A stretch of DNA of 64,000 nt from contig NZ_LWHJ01000028.1 in NCBI RefSeq assembly GCF_001652725.1, positions 248,001 through 312,000 on the forward strand, given 5' to 3'. Position 1 is the stretch's first letter. Every line of letters starts with the position of its first letter. The notes under the pieces are model-generated. The model saw only the letters and a program-made list of their open reading frames with translations. It did not search any database and had not been told where the DNA came from. The DNA is from Pedobacter psychrophilus. GTDB lineage: Bacteria; Bacteroidota; Bacteroidia; Sphingobacteriales; Sphingobacteriaceae. Shown piece by piece: positions 36,591 to 45,524 of the stretch. The position numbers were made by a program, and so were the translations under genes.

Positions 36591-37283
36591 ATGAAAAGAA
36601 TATTTTTAAGTGCTTTAATTGCACTAACAACAATTACCGGTTTTGCACAAGGATTTGATAACCGCAAAAAAATCTCGGTTACAGGAACTGCCGAAATGGA
36701 AGTTACTCCCGATATTATTTATGTAGGAATTTCTTTAAAAGAGTATTTAAAGGATAATAAAAAGAAAGTGAGTATTCAAGAATTAGAAGCACAACTACAA
36801 AAAGCTGTAATTGCTGCGGGTATTCCTACTCAAGATTTTATGATCAATAACATAAGCGCTTACACGGATTATTGGCAAAAGAAAAAAGACCCATTGTTTT
36901 TGGCATCTAAACAATACAGTATTAAGGTTAACGATTTAAACAAGCTAAATCAAATTATTGCCGCTATTGATCCAAAAGGAGTTGCATACACCAATGTAGA
37001 TAGATATGAATATTCTAAAGCTGATGATTTAAAAAGAGAGCTAAAAATTAAAGCGTTAAAACAAGCACAAGACAAAGCAAAATATTTAGCAGAAGCCGTT
37101 GGTGAAAAAATTGGAGGGGCTTTAGAAATCCAAGAATCTGGATCAGAGAATTATCCTCAACCAGTTTATAGAACACAAATGATGATGAGTAAATCTGCTG
37201 ATGCGGTTGAATCTATGCCAGACATTGATTTTAAGAAGATAAAGTTAACAGCACAAGTTAACGCGGTGTTTGAGATAAAATAA
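36591..37283 (+). CDS. SIMPL (DUF541) domain protein
   Basis: The 230-residue protein has a signal peptide (MKRIFLSALIALTTITGFAQ) and a SIMPL domain. This begins KISVTGTAEMEVTPDI and contains ALKQAQDKAKYLAEAVGEKIG (split over about 155-180), typical of DUF541/BP26-like proteins. BP26-type members form ring or channel-like oligomers in the periplasm; the function here is not known. An intrinsic terminator follows directly. Confidence 0.88.
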   Translation: MKRIFLSALIALTTITGFAQGFDNRKKISVTGTAEMEVTPDIIYVGISLKEYLKDNKKKVSIQELEAQLQKAVIAAGIPTQDFMINNISAYTDYWQKKKDPLFLASKQYSIKVNDLNKLNQIIAAIDPKGVAYTNVDRYEYSKADDLKRELKIKALKQAQDKAKYLAEAVGEKIGGALEIQESGSENYPQPVYRTQMMMSKSADAVESMPDIDFKKIKLTAQVNAVFEIK

Positions 37284-37303
37284 TTTATTAATTAGTAAAA
37301 ATT

Positions 37304-37342
37304 AAGGCTTTAAGACCAATGGTATTAAAGCCTTTTTCTTTT
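37304..37342 (+). terminator. Intrinsic terminator after the SIMPL gene
   Basis: Perfect 10-base-pair stem AAGGCTTTAA/TTAAAGCCTT (37304-37334) followed by a T-rich tail. Confidence 0.85.
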
Positions 37343-37431
37343 AAAAGAAGTAACCTGGATGTTACCAATAAATTTTTTCTTTAATCGTAACATTGCATCG
37401 TTTTTTGCATCTCATTAAAAAAAACATAAAA

Positions 37432-39927
37432 ATGATGAAACGATTATCCTTCATAATATTATTAACTATTGCCACAAAATTTACATTTGCCCAGTTTCCT
37501 GGTGGCGGTGGTGCTGCTGTTATCACAGGAAAAATTACTGGAACGGTAATAGATTCTTTAACTAAAAAGCCAGTAGATTATGCCACAGTTTCTTTATCAA
37601 GAAGCACACAAACAAAATCTACCAGCGGAGCTTTAGCAGATGAAAAGGGAAGTTTTAGGATTGATAATATCAAACCTGGAAAATATAGAATTACGATTTC
37701 TTTTATCGGCTACAGCCCAAAAATTATTGATCCTGTAGAAACCACTCCATCAAAACTAGATTTTAATTTAGGCAACATTATTCTATCGCCAAACAGTAAA
37801 GCTTTGGCAGAAGTTACAGTAATTGGAGAAACGCCTGTGATTGAAAATAAAATTGATAGGATTGTTTATAATGCAGAGAAAGACGTAACATCTGCCGGCG
37901 GAAATGCGACTGACATTTTAAGAAAAGTGCCTTTGCTTTCTGTGGATTATGAAGGAAATGTTTCTTTACGTGGGAGTTCTAATGTTAGGGTTTTAATAAA
38001 TGGAAAACCATCAGGAGTGATGGCAGGAAATATGGCCGATGCGCTAAAAGCAATCCCTGCAGACCAAATAAAAAACGTAGAAGTAATTACTTCACCATCT
38101 GCAAAATATGATGCCGAAGGTACATCTGGGATTATTAATATCATCACTAAAAAAAATAATTTAGAAGGCATTAGTGGATCGGTTAACTCTTCTATTGGCA
38201 CAAGACAAAATAACGCGAACCTTAATTTAAATATTAAAAAAGGACGTTTTGGTTTTAGTTCTAATTTTGGCGGTAACTATTCTTGGCCAGCAGCATCAAT
38301 TTTAGATTTTAATTCTAGTGGTTCAGGTTTTGTAAATGCCCAAAGCGGCAAAAACACTACCGAACGTTTAGCTGGTAATGGTTCTTTTGGACTTGATTAT
38401 GATTTTAATACTTACAATTCAATTAGTTCTACATTAAAATTTAGTCGTTTTTCATTTGGTACAGACGGTACAAATAATGCTACGTCACAAATAGGGTCTA
38501 ACCTTAGTAGTTATATAAGAACAACGGATAATGAATTTGGCGCAAATAACTATGACTGGAATAACGATTTTACGCATAAATTTAAAAAAGAAGGTCAGCA
38601 ATATTCGTTAGCTGCCCAATATACCCGTGGAAGTACAAATAATGATTATACAACTAATTTCTCTACCGATCCATTAAATGAAGTTGCAAATAATGATGGA
38701 GTAAATGAAGAAATTACTTTCCAGGCCGATTATACGCATCCATTTAAAAAAGTAATATGGGAGGTTGGCGCAAAATCAATTTTAAGAGATATAAATAGTG
38801 ATTCTAGGGCTGTTAAAGTAAATCCATCAAATAACAATACGACTCCAATTGTTGGACGAAATAATATTTATAATTATAGCCAGGATGTTGCTGCAGCATA
38901 TTCAACATTCGCCTTTACATTAGCAAAAAAATATGGGTTTAAAATTGGTGGAAGGTATGAATATACAGATATTAAAGGAAGCTCTACGCCAGCATTAGCT
39001 CAAGCCCCAAACTTTGCAAATAATTATGGAGTATTTGTACCAAGTGCAGTAGTTTCTAAAAGTTTTAAAAATTTCCAAACTGTAAAATTAAGCTACAATA
39101 AAAGGATACAAAGACCAAGTTTATTTTATTTAAATCCGTTTAGAAATGTTGCCGACTCTTTACAACAATCACAAGGAAACCCAACTTTAAAACCTGAGAT
39201 TTCTCATAATTTTGAATTAGGCTATTCTACATTTGTTAAAACAACAATAATTAATGCTTCTGTTTTTTACAGAAGAACAAATGGAATTATTGAAAGCATT
39301 GTAACTCCAGTAACCGAAAATAATAGAACGATTTCACTTCAATCATATAATAATATTGGAGCAAATAATTCTTTTGGCTTTAACTTTTTTGGTTCTGTAA
39401 ATCCGGTTAAAATACTAACGCTAAGAACTAATTTAAATATTAACTCTTATAAAATTAATGTTGATAATAACACTATAAATGCAAACCCTACACAGACAGA
39501 TAAAATTTATTTGCTTTACAATGCATTCGTAAGTGCATCGGTTAATTTACCTAAAGGCTTTGTAATAGAGAGTTTTGTAATATTAAACTCACCTCGCAGA
39601 ACTTTTCAAGGAGAAAACGCTGGATTTAATATGTGGATTACAGGTTTCAAAAAAGAGATTTTTGATAAAAAAGGAAGTTTAGGCTTAACATTGATTGATC
39701 CATTTAATGAACGTAAAAACTTTAGCTCTTCTTTAACCGGAGCAAACTTTACACAGACCACCAATTTTTCTATTCCTTTCCGTTCTGTAGGAGTTAATTT
39801 TAGTTGGAGATTTGGAAAATTAAAAGCAGGTGCGCCAAGTAAAAAACGCGGTGTAACCAACGATGATTTAAAACAAGGTGACCAAGGAGGAGGAACTACT
39901 ACAGGAGGAGGAATCGGAGGAAACTAG
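37432..39927 (+). CDS. Outer membrane beta-barrel receptor with carboxypeptidase-regulatory domain (OMP_b-brl_3 type)
   Basis: The 831-residue product has a signal peptide (MMKRLSFIILLTIATKFTFAQ, broken at the Gln). A CarboxypepD_reg-like domain follows (about 30-120), then a TonB-receptor plug (about 130-230, with DILRKVPLLSVDYEGNVSLRG and SAKYDAEGTSGIINIITKK) and a barrel of the OMP_b-brl_3 kind. The tail is Gly/Lys rich (GGGTTTGGGIGGN). The barrel resembles members annotated as TonB-dependent receptors or outer membrane beta-barrel family proteins. I use the ATG at 37432; a longer reading starts with TTG at 37393. The substrate is unknown. Confidence 0.88.
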   Translation: MMKRLSFIILLTIATKFTFAQFPGGGGAAVITGKITGTVIDSLTKKPVDYATVSLSRSTQTKSTSGALADEKGSFRIDNIKPGKYRITISFIGYSPKIIDPVETTPSKLDFNLGNIILSPNSKALAEVTVIGETPVIENKIDRIVYNAEKDVTSAGGNATDILRKVPLLSVDYEGNVSLRGSSNVRVLINGKPSGVMAGNMADALKAIPADQIKNVEVITSPSAKYDAEGTSGIINIITKKNNLEGISGSVNSSIGTRQNNANLNLNIKKGRFGFSSNFGGNYSWPAASILDFNSSGSGFVNAQSGKNTTERLAGNGSFGLDYDFNTYNSISSTLKFSRFSFGTDGTNNATSQIGSNLSSYIRTTDNEFGANNYDWNNDFTHKFKKEGQQYSLAAQYTRGSTNNDYTTNFSTDPLNEVANNDGVNEEITFQADYTHPFKKVIWEVGAKSILRDINSDSRAVKVNPSNNNTTPIVGRNNIYNYSQDVAAAYSTFAFTLAKKYGFKIGGRYEYTDIKGSSTPALAQAPNFANNYGVFVPSAVVSKSFKNFQTVKLSYNKRIQRPSLFYLNPFRNVADSLQQSQGNPTLKPEISHNFELGYSTFVKTTIINASVFYRRTNGIIESIVTPVTENNRTISLQSYNNIGANNSFGFNFFGSVNPVKILTLRTNLNINSYKINVDNNTINANPTQTDKIYLLYNAFVSASVNLPKGFVIESFVILNSPRRTFQGENAGFNMWITGFKKEIFDKKGSLGLTLIDPFNERKNFSSSLTGANFTQTTNFSIPFRSVGVNFSWRFGKLKAGAPSKKRGVTNDDLKQGDQGGGTTTGGGIGGN

Positions 39928-39948
39928 TTCAAAAAACCTATAAAATAT

Positions 39949-39988
39949 TAGCCCATGATTTCTCAAATTTCATGGGCTATTTTTTTTG
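39949..39988 (+). terminator. Intrinsic terminator after the barrel receptor
   Basis: Perfect 10-base-pair stem TAGCCCATGA/TCATGGGCTA (39949-39979) followed by eight or more T. Confidence 0.85.
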
Positions 39989-40046
39989 ATGTTAATTTGT
40001 AATACCACATCAATTATTTAATTATAAATATTACCTTTCTTTAGAT

Positions 40047-41060
40047 ATGGAAAACAAGATTAAAGTTGGATTATTAGCCTACGGAATGTCAGGGAAAATA
40101 TTTCATGCGCCTTTTATAGAAGCCCATGAAGGATTTGAGTTAACGGCTATTAATGAGAGAAGTAAAGATGATGCAAAAAAAGATTATCCAAATGTAATTA
40201 TCTATAAAGAAATAGAAGCGATTTTAAACGACGATAGGTTAGAACTGATTATTATTAATACGCCAAACTTCACTCATTATGAATATGCAAAAGCAACACT
40301 AATTGCAGGTAAAAATGTATTGATTGAAAAGCCGTTTTCTGTAACCAAAGCAGAAGCAGAAGAGCTTTATTCTTTAGCCTTTAGAAAAGGATTAAAGGTT
40401 TTAGCTTTTCAAAACAGAAGATTTGATAGCGATTTTTTAGCCGTACAAAAAGTAATTAAGTCGGGGAAATTGGGTAAAATTAGTGAAGCACATATCCGCT
40501 TTGATAGGTATAGAAATGAAATAAGTCCAAAACAATTTAAAGAAAAGCCATATCCTGGAGCGGGAGTATTTTACGATTTAGGCGCACATATTATTGATCA
40601 GGCAATTGCATTATTTGGCATCCCGTCAGAGTTTAAAAAAACCTACGGAAAGTTGCGTAAAGAAACAGAAGTTGATGATTATGCATTTGCACATCTTACC
40701 TATCCTAATGGATTAAATGTTTTTGCTACTTGCAATATGTTGGTTGTTCACCCTCAACCGGCGTATGTTTTTAATGGAGAAAACGGAACGCTTATAAAAA
40801 ACAGAACTGATATTCAAGAAAACCAGCTTAACGAGGGCATAAAACCTACAGATTCACAATACGGTATAGAAGAAAAAAATCAAGAAGGAGTTCTTTATAC
40901 AATTGATGAAAAAGGAAAAGTAGTTAAAGAGATTGTAGCAGCAGAAAAAGGAAATTACATGCTTCTATTTGATGATGTTTACAAAGCTTTAAAAAGTGAC
41001 AAGGATTATTTTATAAATCAGAACGATATACTTGCTCAGTTATCTATTTTAGAGAAGTAG
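40047..41060 (+). CDS. Gfo/Idh/MocA-family oxidoreductase
   Basis: The 337-residue protein has an N-terminal Rossmann fold (GLLAYGMSGKIFHAPFI, where GxSGKxFHAP is typical of YdgJ/YhhX-like members) and the EKPFSVTKAEAEEL motif with its Lys near residue 95. A dimerisation domain with GVFYDLGAHIIDQA follows, giving a His candidate near 180. It should be an NAD(P)-dependent dehydrogenase of a sugar or sugar-alcohol; the substrate is not known. It has its own promoter region after a strong terminator. Confidence 0.9.
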   Translation: MENKIKVGLLAYGMSGKIFHAPFIEAHEGFELTAINERSKDDAKKDYPNVIIYKEIEAILNDDRLELIIINTPNFTHYEYAKATLIAGKNVLIEKPFSVTKAEAEELYSLAFRKGLKVLAFQNRRFDSDFLAVQKVIKSGKLGKISEAHIRFDRYRNEISPKQFKEKPYPGAGVFYDLGAHIIDQAIALFGIPSEFKKTYGKLRKETEVDDYAFAHLTYPNGLNVFATCNMLVVHPQPAYVFNGENGTLIKNRTDIQENQLNEGIKPTDSQYGIEEKNQEGVLYTIDEKGKVVKEIVAAEKGNYMLLFDDVYKALKSDKDYFINQNDILAQLSILEK

Positions 41061-41101
41061 CTTTTTTGTTTTGAAATTGTCTTCTAACTAAATTTTAAAA
41101 T

Positions 41102-41572
41102 ATGGGAATAGGAACTTTTTCGCAAATTTATGTACAAATTATTTTTGCGGTTAAAGGGAGAAATAGTTTGATAAAAGCTGAATGGGAAAATGAACTCTAT
41201 AAATACATCACAGGAATTATTCGAAATAAAGATCAAAAACTTTTGGCAATAAACGGAATGCCTGATCATATCCATATTTTAATAGGCATGCGACCTAATT
41301 GTTGTTTATCTGATTTGGTGAGAGAAATTAAAAAATCTTCTAATGAATTTATAAAGGAGAAAAAATTTATAAAAGATGTTTTTGCCTGGCAAACAGGTTA
41401 TGGGGCTTTTTCCTACAGTCATTCCTCATTAAACAACGTGATTAATTACATCAATAATCAAAAGGATCATCATAAGAAGAAATTGTTTAAGGAAGAATAT
41501 AGGGAGTTTTTAAATAAGTTTGCAATAGAATATAAAGATGAATATTTATTTGAATGGATAGAATATGTATGA
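41102..41572 (+). CDS. REP-associated tyrosine transposase (RAYT, IS200-like)
   Basis: The 156-residue protein is a Y1 HUH enzyme. The metal-binding pair is His56-x-His58 in PDHIHIL and the nucleophile is Tyr116 in VINYINNQKDHH. It is a single-copy, domesticated-type transposase lacking any orfB. The next 150 bases hold several palindromes with arms AATCC/GGATT, the kind of REP sequence that RAYT enzymes bind. The first palindrome overlaps the stop codon. It is likely a resident RAYT with its cognate REP elements and not a mobile IS. Confidence 0.9.
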   Translation: MGIGTFSQIYVQIIFAVKGRNSLIKAEWENELYKYITGIIRNKDQKLLAINGMPDHIHILIGMRPNCCLSDLVREIKKSSNEFIKEKKFIKDVFAWQTGYGAFSYSHSSLNNVINYINNQKDHHKKKLFKEEYREFLNKFAIEYKDEYLFEWIEYV

Positions 41573-41687
41573 ATCCGAAGGATTTAAATGTCTATAGAAC
41601 AATATAAATTATTTGGATTTGACCCCGTAGGGGTCACACCTGCGTCACTACAACAATGCTATAGACATTTAATCCTTTCAGGATTCA
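41570..41687. repeat. REP-type inverted repeat (BIME-like) next to the RAYT gene
   Basis: The left arm contains AATCC-GAA-GGATT (41572-41584) and then AAATGTCTATAG. The right arm (41659-41687) contains CTATAGACATTT and AATCC-TTTCA-GGATT (41671-41685). Left and right arms are near-perfect inverted copies. The centre carries a second perfect hairpin GACCCCGTAGGGGTC (41621-41635). Confidence 0.85.
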
Positions 41688-41706
41688 TATTAAGCATCTC
41701 AATTTT

Positions 41707-41721
41707 AATCCTTACAGGATT
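41707..41721. repeat. Extra REP half-site AATCC-TTACA-GGATT
   Basis: A third copy of the same AATCC/GGATT hairpin, 20 bases beyond the main inverted repeat, in the same spacer before nadD. Confidence 0.75.
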
Positions 41722-41797
41722 TATTTTAAAATATGAAACAGTATCTAATCAATTAATTAGGCTTTAAATATGATGTCATTTAAATAACCAAAAACAC

Positions 41798-42370
41798 TTA
41801 TTTATACAAACCCTTACTCTCAATAAAATTGATCACCTCATCAGGCAAAAAGAATTTAACATCTTTATTTTCTGCTATTGATTTTCTTATAAATGTAGAA
41901 GAAAGCTCCATTAAAGGTGTTTCTGTAATTGTTATTGATGGATGATTTTCTAAATCAGAGTTAGCAAAACCAGGCCTCGGATAAACATAAATATGATAAT
42001 CCCTTAAAATTAGTTCGTAGTTTTTCCATTTTTTAAACGATTTTAAATTATCAGAACCCATAATCAAAACAAACTGATGTTCTGGATAAATCTCTTTTAA
42101 AAGAGTCAAAGTATCAATTGTATAAGAAGGCTGGGCTAATTTTAACTCTACATCGCTTACGCTGATATTTTGAGTATCATCAATGGCTAATTTTGCCATT
42201 TCTAATCGATCATAAACCTGTATTAAATCTTTTTTTTCTTTTAATGGATTATGAGGTGAAACCACTAACCAAACTTTATCTAAATTGGTGTGGTTTGCCA
42301 TGTAATTGGCAATAATTAAATGCCCTGTATGTATTGGATTATAAGAACCAAAAAATAAACCGATTTTCAT
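41798..42370 (-). CDS. nadD: Nicotinate-nucleotide adenylyltransferase
   Basis: The 190-residue enzyme makes deamido-NAD from nicotinate mononucleotide and ATP in NAD synthesis. The nucleotidyltransferase motif GSYNPIHTGHLIIANYM (8-24) and the C-terminal SSTFIRKSI are both intact, with LVVSPHNPLKE giving further family support. It lies 18 bases after the MscS gene on the same strand and may share a transcript with it. Confidence 0.95.
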   Translation of the reverse strand: MKIGLFFGSYNPIHTGHLIIANYMANHTNLDKVWLVVSPHNPLKEKKDLIQVYDRLEMAKLAIDDTQNISVSDVELKLAQPSYTIDTLTLLKEIYPEHQFVLIMGSDNLKSFKKWKNYELILRDYHIYVYPRPGFANSDLENHPSITITETPLMELSSTFIRKSIAENKDVKFFLPDEVINFIESKGLYK

Positions 42371-42388
42371 TTTAATATTATTGAAAAA

Positions 42389-44839
42389 TTAATCTTCTTT
42401 TTTAGGTCTGATTTGGTCTGCATCTTTAATGTAAACATTCACATCCCTTTGTGGGAAAGGAATAGTAACCTCGTTTTTATAAAATTCTTCAAAAATACAG
42501 CTCATTAAAACACTTTTTATTCTTAGCCAATTATCAATATCGGCAACCCAACATAACACTCTAAAATTAATAGAGCTATCTCCAAAACTATCCAGTAAAA
42601 TTAGAGGAGCCGGTGTTTTCATTACATCTTCGTTTTTTTCTACTATCGTTTTAAAAATGCTTTTGATTTTATCAATATCAGAACCATAACTTACGCCAAC
42701 GTCTAAACAAATTCTTTTATGGGTGTTGCTTAATGTCCAGTTAATCAAATTTTGAGAGAGCATATCGCCGTTAGGAATAATAACTTCAGAGCCTTCTAAT
42801 GTTAAAATCTTACTTGCCCTAATTCCTATGGAACGCACTGTTCCGGTTTTATCGCCTACCTCAATTAAATCTCCTACTTGGATTGGTTTTTCAAAAACCA
42901 TAACCAGACCAGAAACCACATTATTTACAAGATTTTGTAACCCAAAACCGATACCAACTCCTAATGCTCCAATAATGATTGTTATCCTATCAATTGGGAC
43001 TCCAGAGGCTGCGATAGCAATCAAAAAGCCAATTATCCAAATAGAGAGCCTTACTAAAAGTATAGAAGAACTATATTTTGCTCTACGTGATGTCTTTATT
43101 GCATGTTCATCAGCAAACTCAAAAAAGTAACTGATAATTTTTGCAATAACGGTTGATAGATAGATGATTAAAATAAACAGGATAAAACCAGCAAAAGTGA
43201 AGGTTGTATTTCCAATTTTTCTGCTTAGGGTTAAAAACGTTTTTGTATCATCATAAATAACATCAAAAACATTAAGGTTTTGTGTGAAGAAAACAATTAA
43301 TAAAACGATGGCTAAAAACTTTAAAAATTTGCCAATACGGTCTTTTAAGTTTTTAAAATCAAGGTATGAGGAAACGGTATTGATATGTATTTTACCAACT
43401 TCCATTTGTAAATAAATGCCTTCTGTAATGATCTTGACAAATAAAATCAGACTTATACCTTCTACTAAAGTAAATAAAGCAGTAGTGGCAGCAATCTTAG
43501 AAATACTATATCTCCCAAATAAATTACCAATTATGGAAACAATAATGAGGGCGAAAAAAATATAAATTACGTTATGCAAAGAGTTCTGATATTTCTCAGG
43601 AATATTTGTCTTTCGTTTCTTGAAAAAATGAATTGTCCAACTAAAAATCAAGATGGTAAGGATAAAAAACATGATTCTTTCAGAAACAAACACCTGAAAA
43701 TATAAGTTTCCGAAACTGTAAAATACCACAAATACTAAAGCGATAAACCAGTTCTTAACCAGCCATTTTTCATATATACCCCACATTAAAATCCCCACAC
43801 TAAACATGAGTATTACTAGATAAATTTGATTGATAATGATTGGTGGTCGATAATAAAAAAATGGGCCAATGGTACAAGTGACGGCTAAAGCTGCAAAAAA
43901 CGGCTTCTTGGTAGTGAGCAATGTGTTTTCAAAAATATTTGCAGCCGATTCACTGTCTTTTTTAATAGTATCCCTATTTCTTTTCAACCAAAAATAAAGC
44001 AAAAGAAAAAGAGCAATATTTATTAAATGTACCTTGTAACTATAATTGAAGTAGTATTTAAATATTCGATAATTTATTTTGTAGGTATTATAAATCCCAT
44101 CTTTAAAATCTAACCAAAAACCATTTGTTTTGATATCCCACAAATAATCGTACTCTTTTGTAAAAGCATCTTCTTTTAATTTTCTTAAATCAATATTGAT
44201 TTGATCATTAAAGTCTGTAATTCTTACCTGTACTGCCGAAACTCTATTTTGTAAAATTCCTATATTTAAAATGGCTTTGTTACTAATAGAATCTAACCGG
44301 TGCCATTTAGCCCCAAGTTCATTTAAGCGATTGAAAAAACGATTACGAAGGGCAGAATCTGCAGGGATTTTCTGAAAAACAGAGTCTGTAGTTAAATGAC
44401 ACAAAATTTCTTGCATCCCCACTAAAGAATTATTGTAAAGTGTTAGCTTATTGCTCCACTTATCCAGTTGTTTTTGTGAGGTGGCAAAATAATCTTGAAG
44501 AGTAGATAAAGATCTAAATGTGGCTAGTTTGTAAGCACTGGCATCTTCAATTTTTTTTTCTATCGAGGGTAAGGTTTCGCTGATGTCTATGGTATCAAAT
44601 CCAGCGCTTAATCCAGTTCCAATTATATTAAACTGTTCTGCATAGTAATCAACACGTTTAATTAACCCATTGAAAGTAGTATCTGCTGCAATAATTTGGC
44701 TCGAGTCTTTGTCGCCAGGCTTATCAGAAATTTTTTTGTTTACTAGGTTTTCTAGCTTAGAAGAAACGTTTTGGGCGTTAATAGGTTGGATTAGCCCAAA
44801 AGCTAAAAAAGAAAATAACCAAATTATTTTTTTACCCAT
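42389..44839 (-). CDS. Large MscS-family mechanosensitive channel
   Basis: The 816-residue protein has a signal peptide (about 1-22), a periplasmic helical region (about 25-250) and about nine to eleven membrane helices. The MscS core at about 605-800 has pore helix TM3 ALGVGIGFGLQNLVNNVVSG and the beta domain FEKPIQVGDLIEVGDKTG with RASKILTLEGSEVIIPNGDM. This matches the MscK/MscM-like large class, which opens under membrane tension to release solutes. The gene is followed by nadD after 18 bases and preceded by gmk. Confidence 0.92.
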   Translation of the reverse strand: MGKKIIWLFSFLAFGLIQPINAQNVSSKLENLVNKKISDKPGDKDSSQIIAADTTFNGLIKRVDYYAEQFNIIGTGLSAGFDTIDISETLPSIEKKIEDASAYKLATFRSLSTLQDYFATSQKQLDKWSNKLTLYNNSLVGMQEILCHLTTDSVFQKIPADSALRNRFFNRLNELGAKWHRLDSISNKAILNIGILQNRVSAVQVRITDFNDQINIDLRKLKEDAFTKEYDYLWDIKTNGFWLDFKDGIYNTYKINYRIFKYYFNYSYKVHLINIALFLLLYFWLKRNRDTIKKDSESAANIFENTLLTTKKPFFAALAVTCTIGPFFYYRPPIIINQIYLVILMFSVGILMWGIYEKWLVKNWFIALVFVVFYSFGNLYFQVFVSERIMFFILTILIFSWTIHFFKKRKTNIPEKYQNSLHNVIYIFFALIIVSIIGNLFGRYSISKIAATTALFTLVEGISLILFVKIITEGIYLQMEVGKIHINTVSSYLDFKNLKDRIGKFLKFLAIVLLIVFFTQNLNVFDVIYDDTKTFLTLSRKIGNTTFTFAGFILFILIIYLSTVIAKIISYFFEFADEHAIKTSRRAKYSSSILLVRLSIWIIGFLIAIAASGVPIDRITIIIGALGVGIGFGLQNLVNNVVSGLVMVFEKPIQVGDLIEVGDKTGTVRSIGIRASKILTLEGSEVIIPNGDMLSQNLINWTLSNTHKRICLDVGVSYGSDIDKIKSIFKTIVEKNEDVMKTPAPLILLDSFGDSSINFRVLCWVADIDNWLRIKSVLMSCIFEEFYKNEVTIPFPQRDVNVYIKDADQIRPKKED

Positions 44840-44885
44840 CTTGTTAAATATAAAGGGTAAAATAATGAAATTTTGGTCGTATTAG

Positions 44886-45452
44886 CTAGCGCATAAAGTT
44901 TAATAACAAATCTTCTGCCTCTTTGCATGCTAAATCAAGTTCATTATTTTTCAAAATCACATCAAATTTTGAAGCATAGGTTAGCTCTTTTTCTGCTTTA
45001 TTAATTCTCTCTGTAACTTTCTGTTCAGTTTCTGTACCTCTATTTTTTAATCTATCAACTAAAACGGCCAAAGAAGGTGGCTGTACAAAAATAGCCAAAG
45101 CATTTTTCCCATATTTCTTTTTTAACCTTAATCCACCTTCAACATCCAAATCAAAAATCACGGTTTTTCCTTGATCCCAAATTCTTTGGATTTCACTATT
45201 TAAAGTTCCGTAAAATGTACCCGAGTAAACCTCTTCAAATTCTACAAATTCATGTTTAGCTACTTTGTGCAAAAACTCTTCTTTTGTAATAAAGTAATAA
45301 TCTATTTTATGGCGCTCATCACCTCTAGAAGGGCGAGTAGTGGCAGAAATTGAAAACGCAATTTTATCAGGAAACGTTTTAAGAAGATGATGGACTATGG
45401 TGGTTTTTCCAGCACCGGAGGGAGCAGAAAATATTATAAGTTTACCTTTCAT
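44886..45452 (-). CDS. gmk: Guanylate kinase
   Basis: The 188-residue enzyme phosphorylates GMP to GDP with ATP. The P-loop SAPSGAGKTT (9-18), the GMP-binding region with TTRPSRGDE and VDYYF-like KIDYYFITKEEF, and EFVEFEEVYSGTFYGT are intact. Between its ATG and the upstream yicC gene lies heptad repeat tract 4. The order yicC-gmk is common in bacteria. Confidence 0.96.
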   Translation of the reverse strand: MKGKLIIFSAPSGAGKTTIVHHLLKTFPDKIAFSISATTRPSRGDERHKIDYYFITKEEFLHKVAKHEFVEFEEVYSGTFYGTLNSEIQRIWDQGKTVIFDLDVEGGLRLKKKYGKNALAIFVQPPSLAVLVDRLKNRGTETEQKVTERINKAEKELTYASKFDVILKNNELDLACKEAEDLLLNFMR

Positions 45453-45460
45453 ATTTTTAA

Positions 45461-45523
45461 GCTTAAAGCTTTAAGCTCAAAGCAGAAAGCGTTTAGCCTT
45501 ATGCCTTTTGCCTTAAGCGTATT
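45461..45523. repeat. 7-nt periodic GCNNNNN repeat, tract 4 (9 units)
   Basis: GC dinucleotides at 45461, 45468, 45475, 45482, 45489, 45496, 45503, 45510 and 45517, each exactly 7 bases apart with variable five-base fillers. The tract fills almost exactly the 72-base spacer between yicC and gmk. Confidence 0.8.
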
Positions 45524-45524
45524 T

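Noticed and set aside
37393-37431. Extended start of the outer-membrane receptor
   Set aside because: Starts with TTG and adds residues before the signal peptide.
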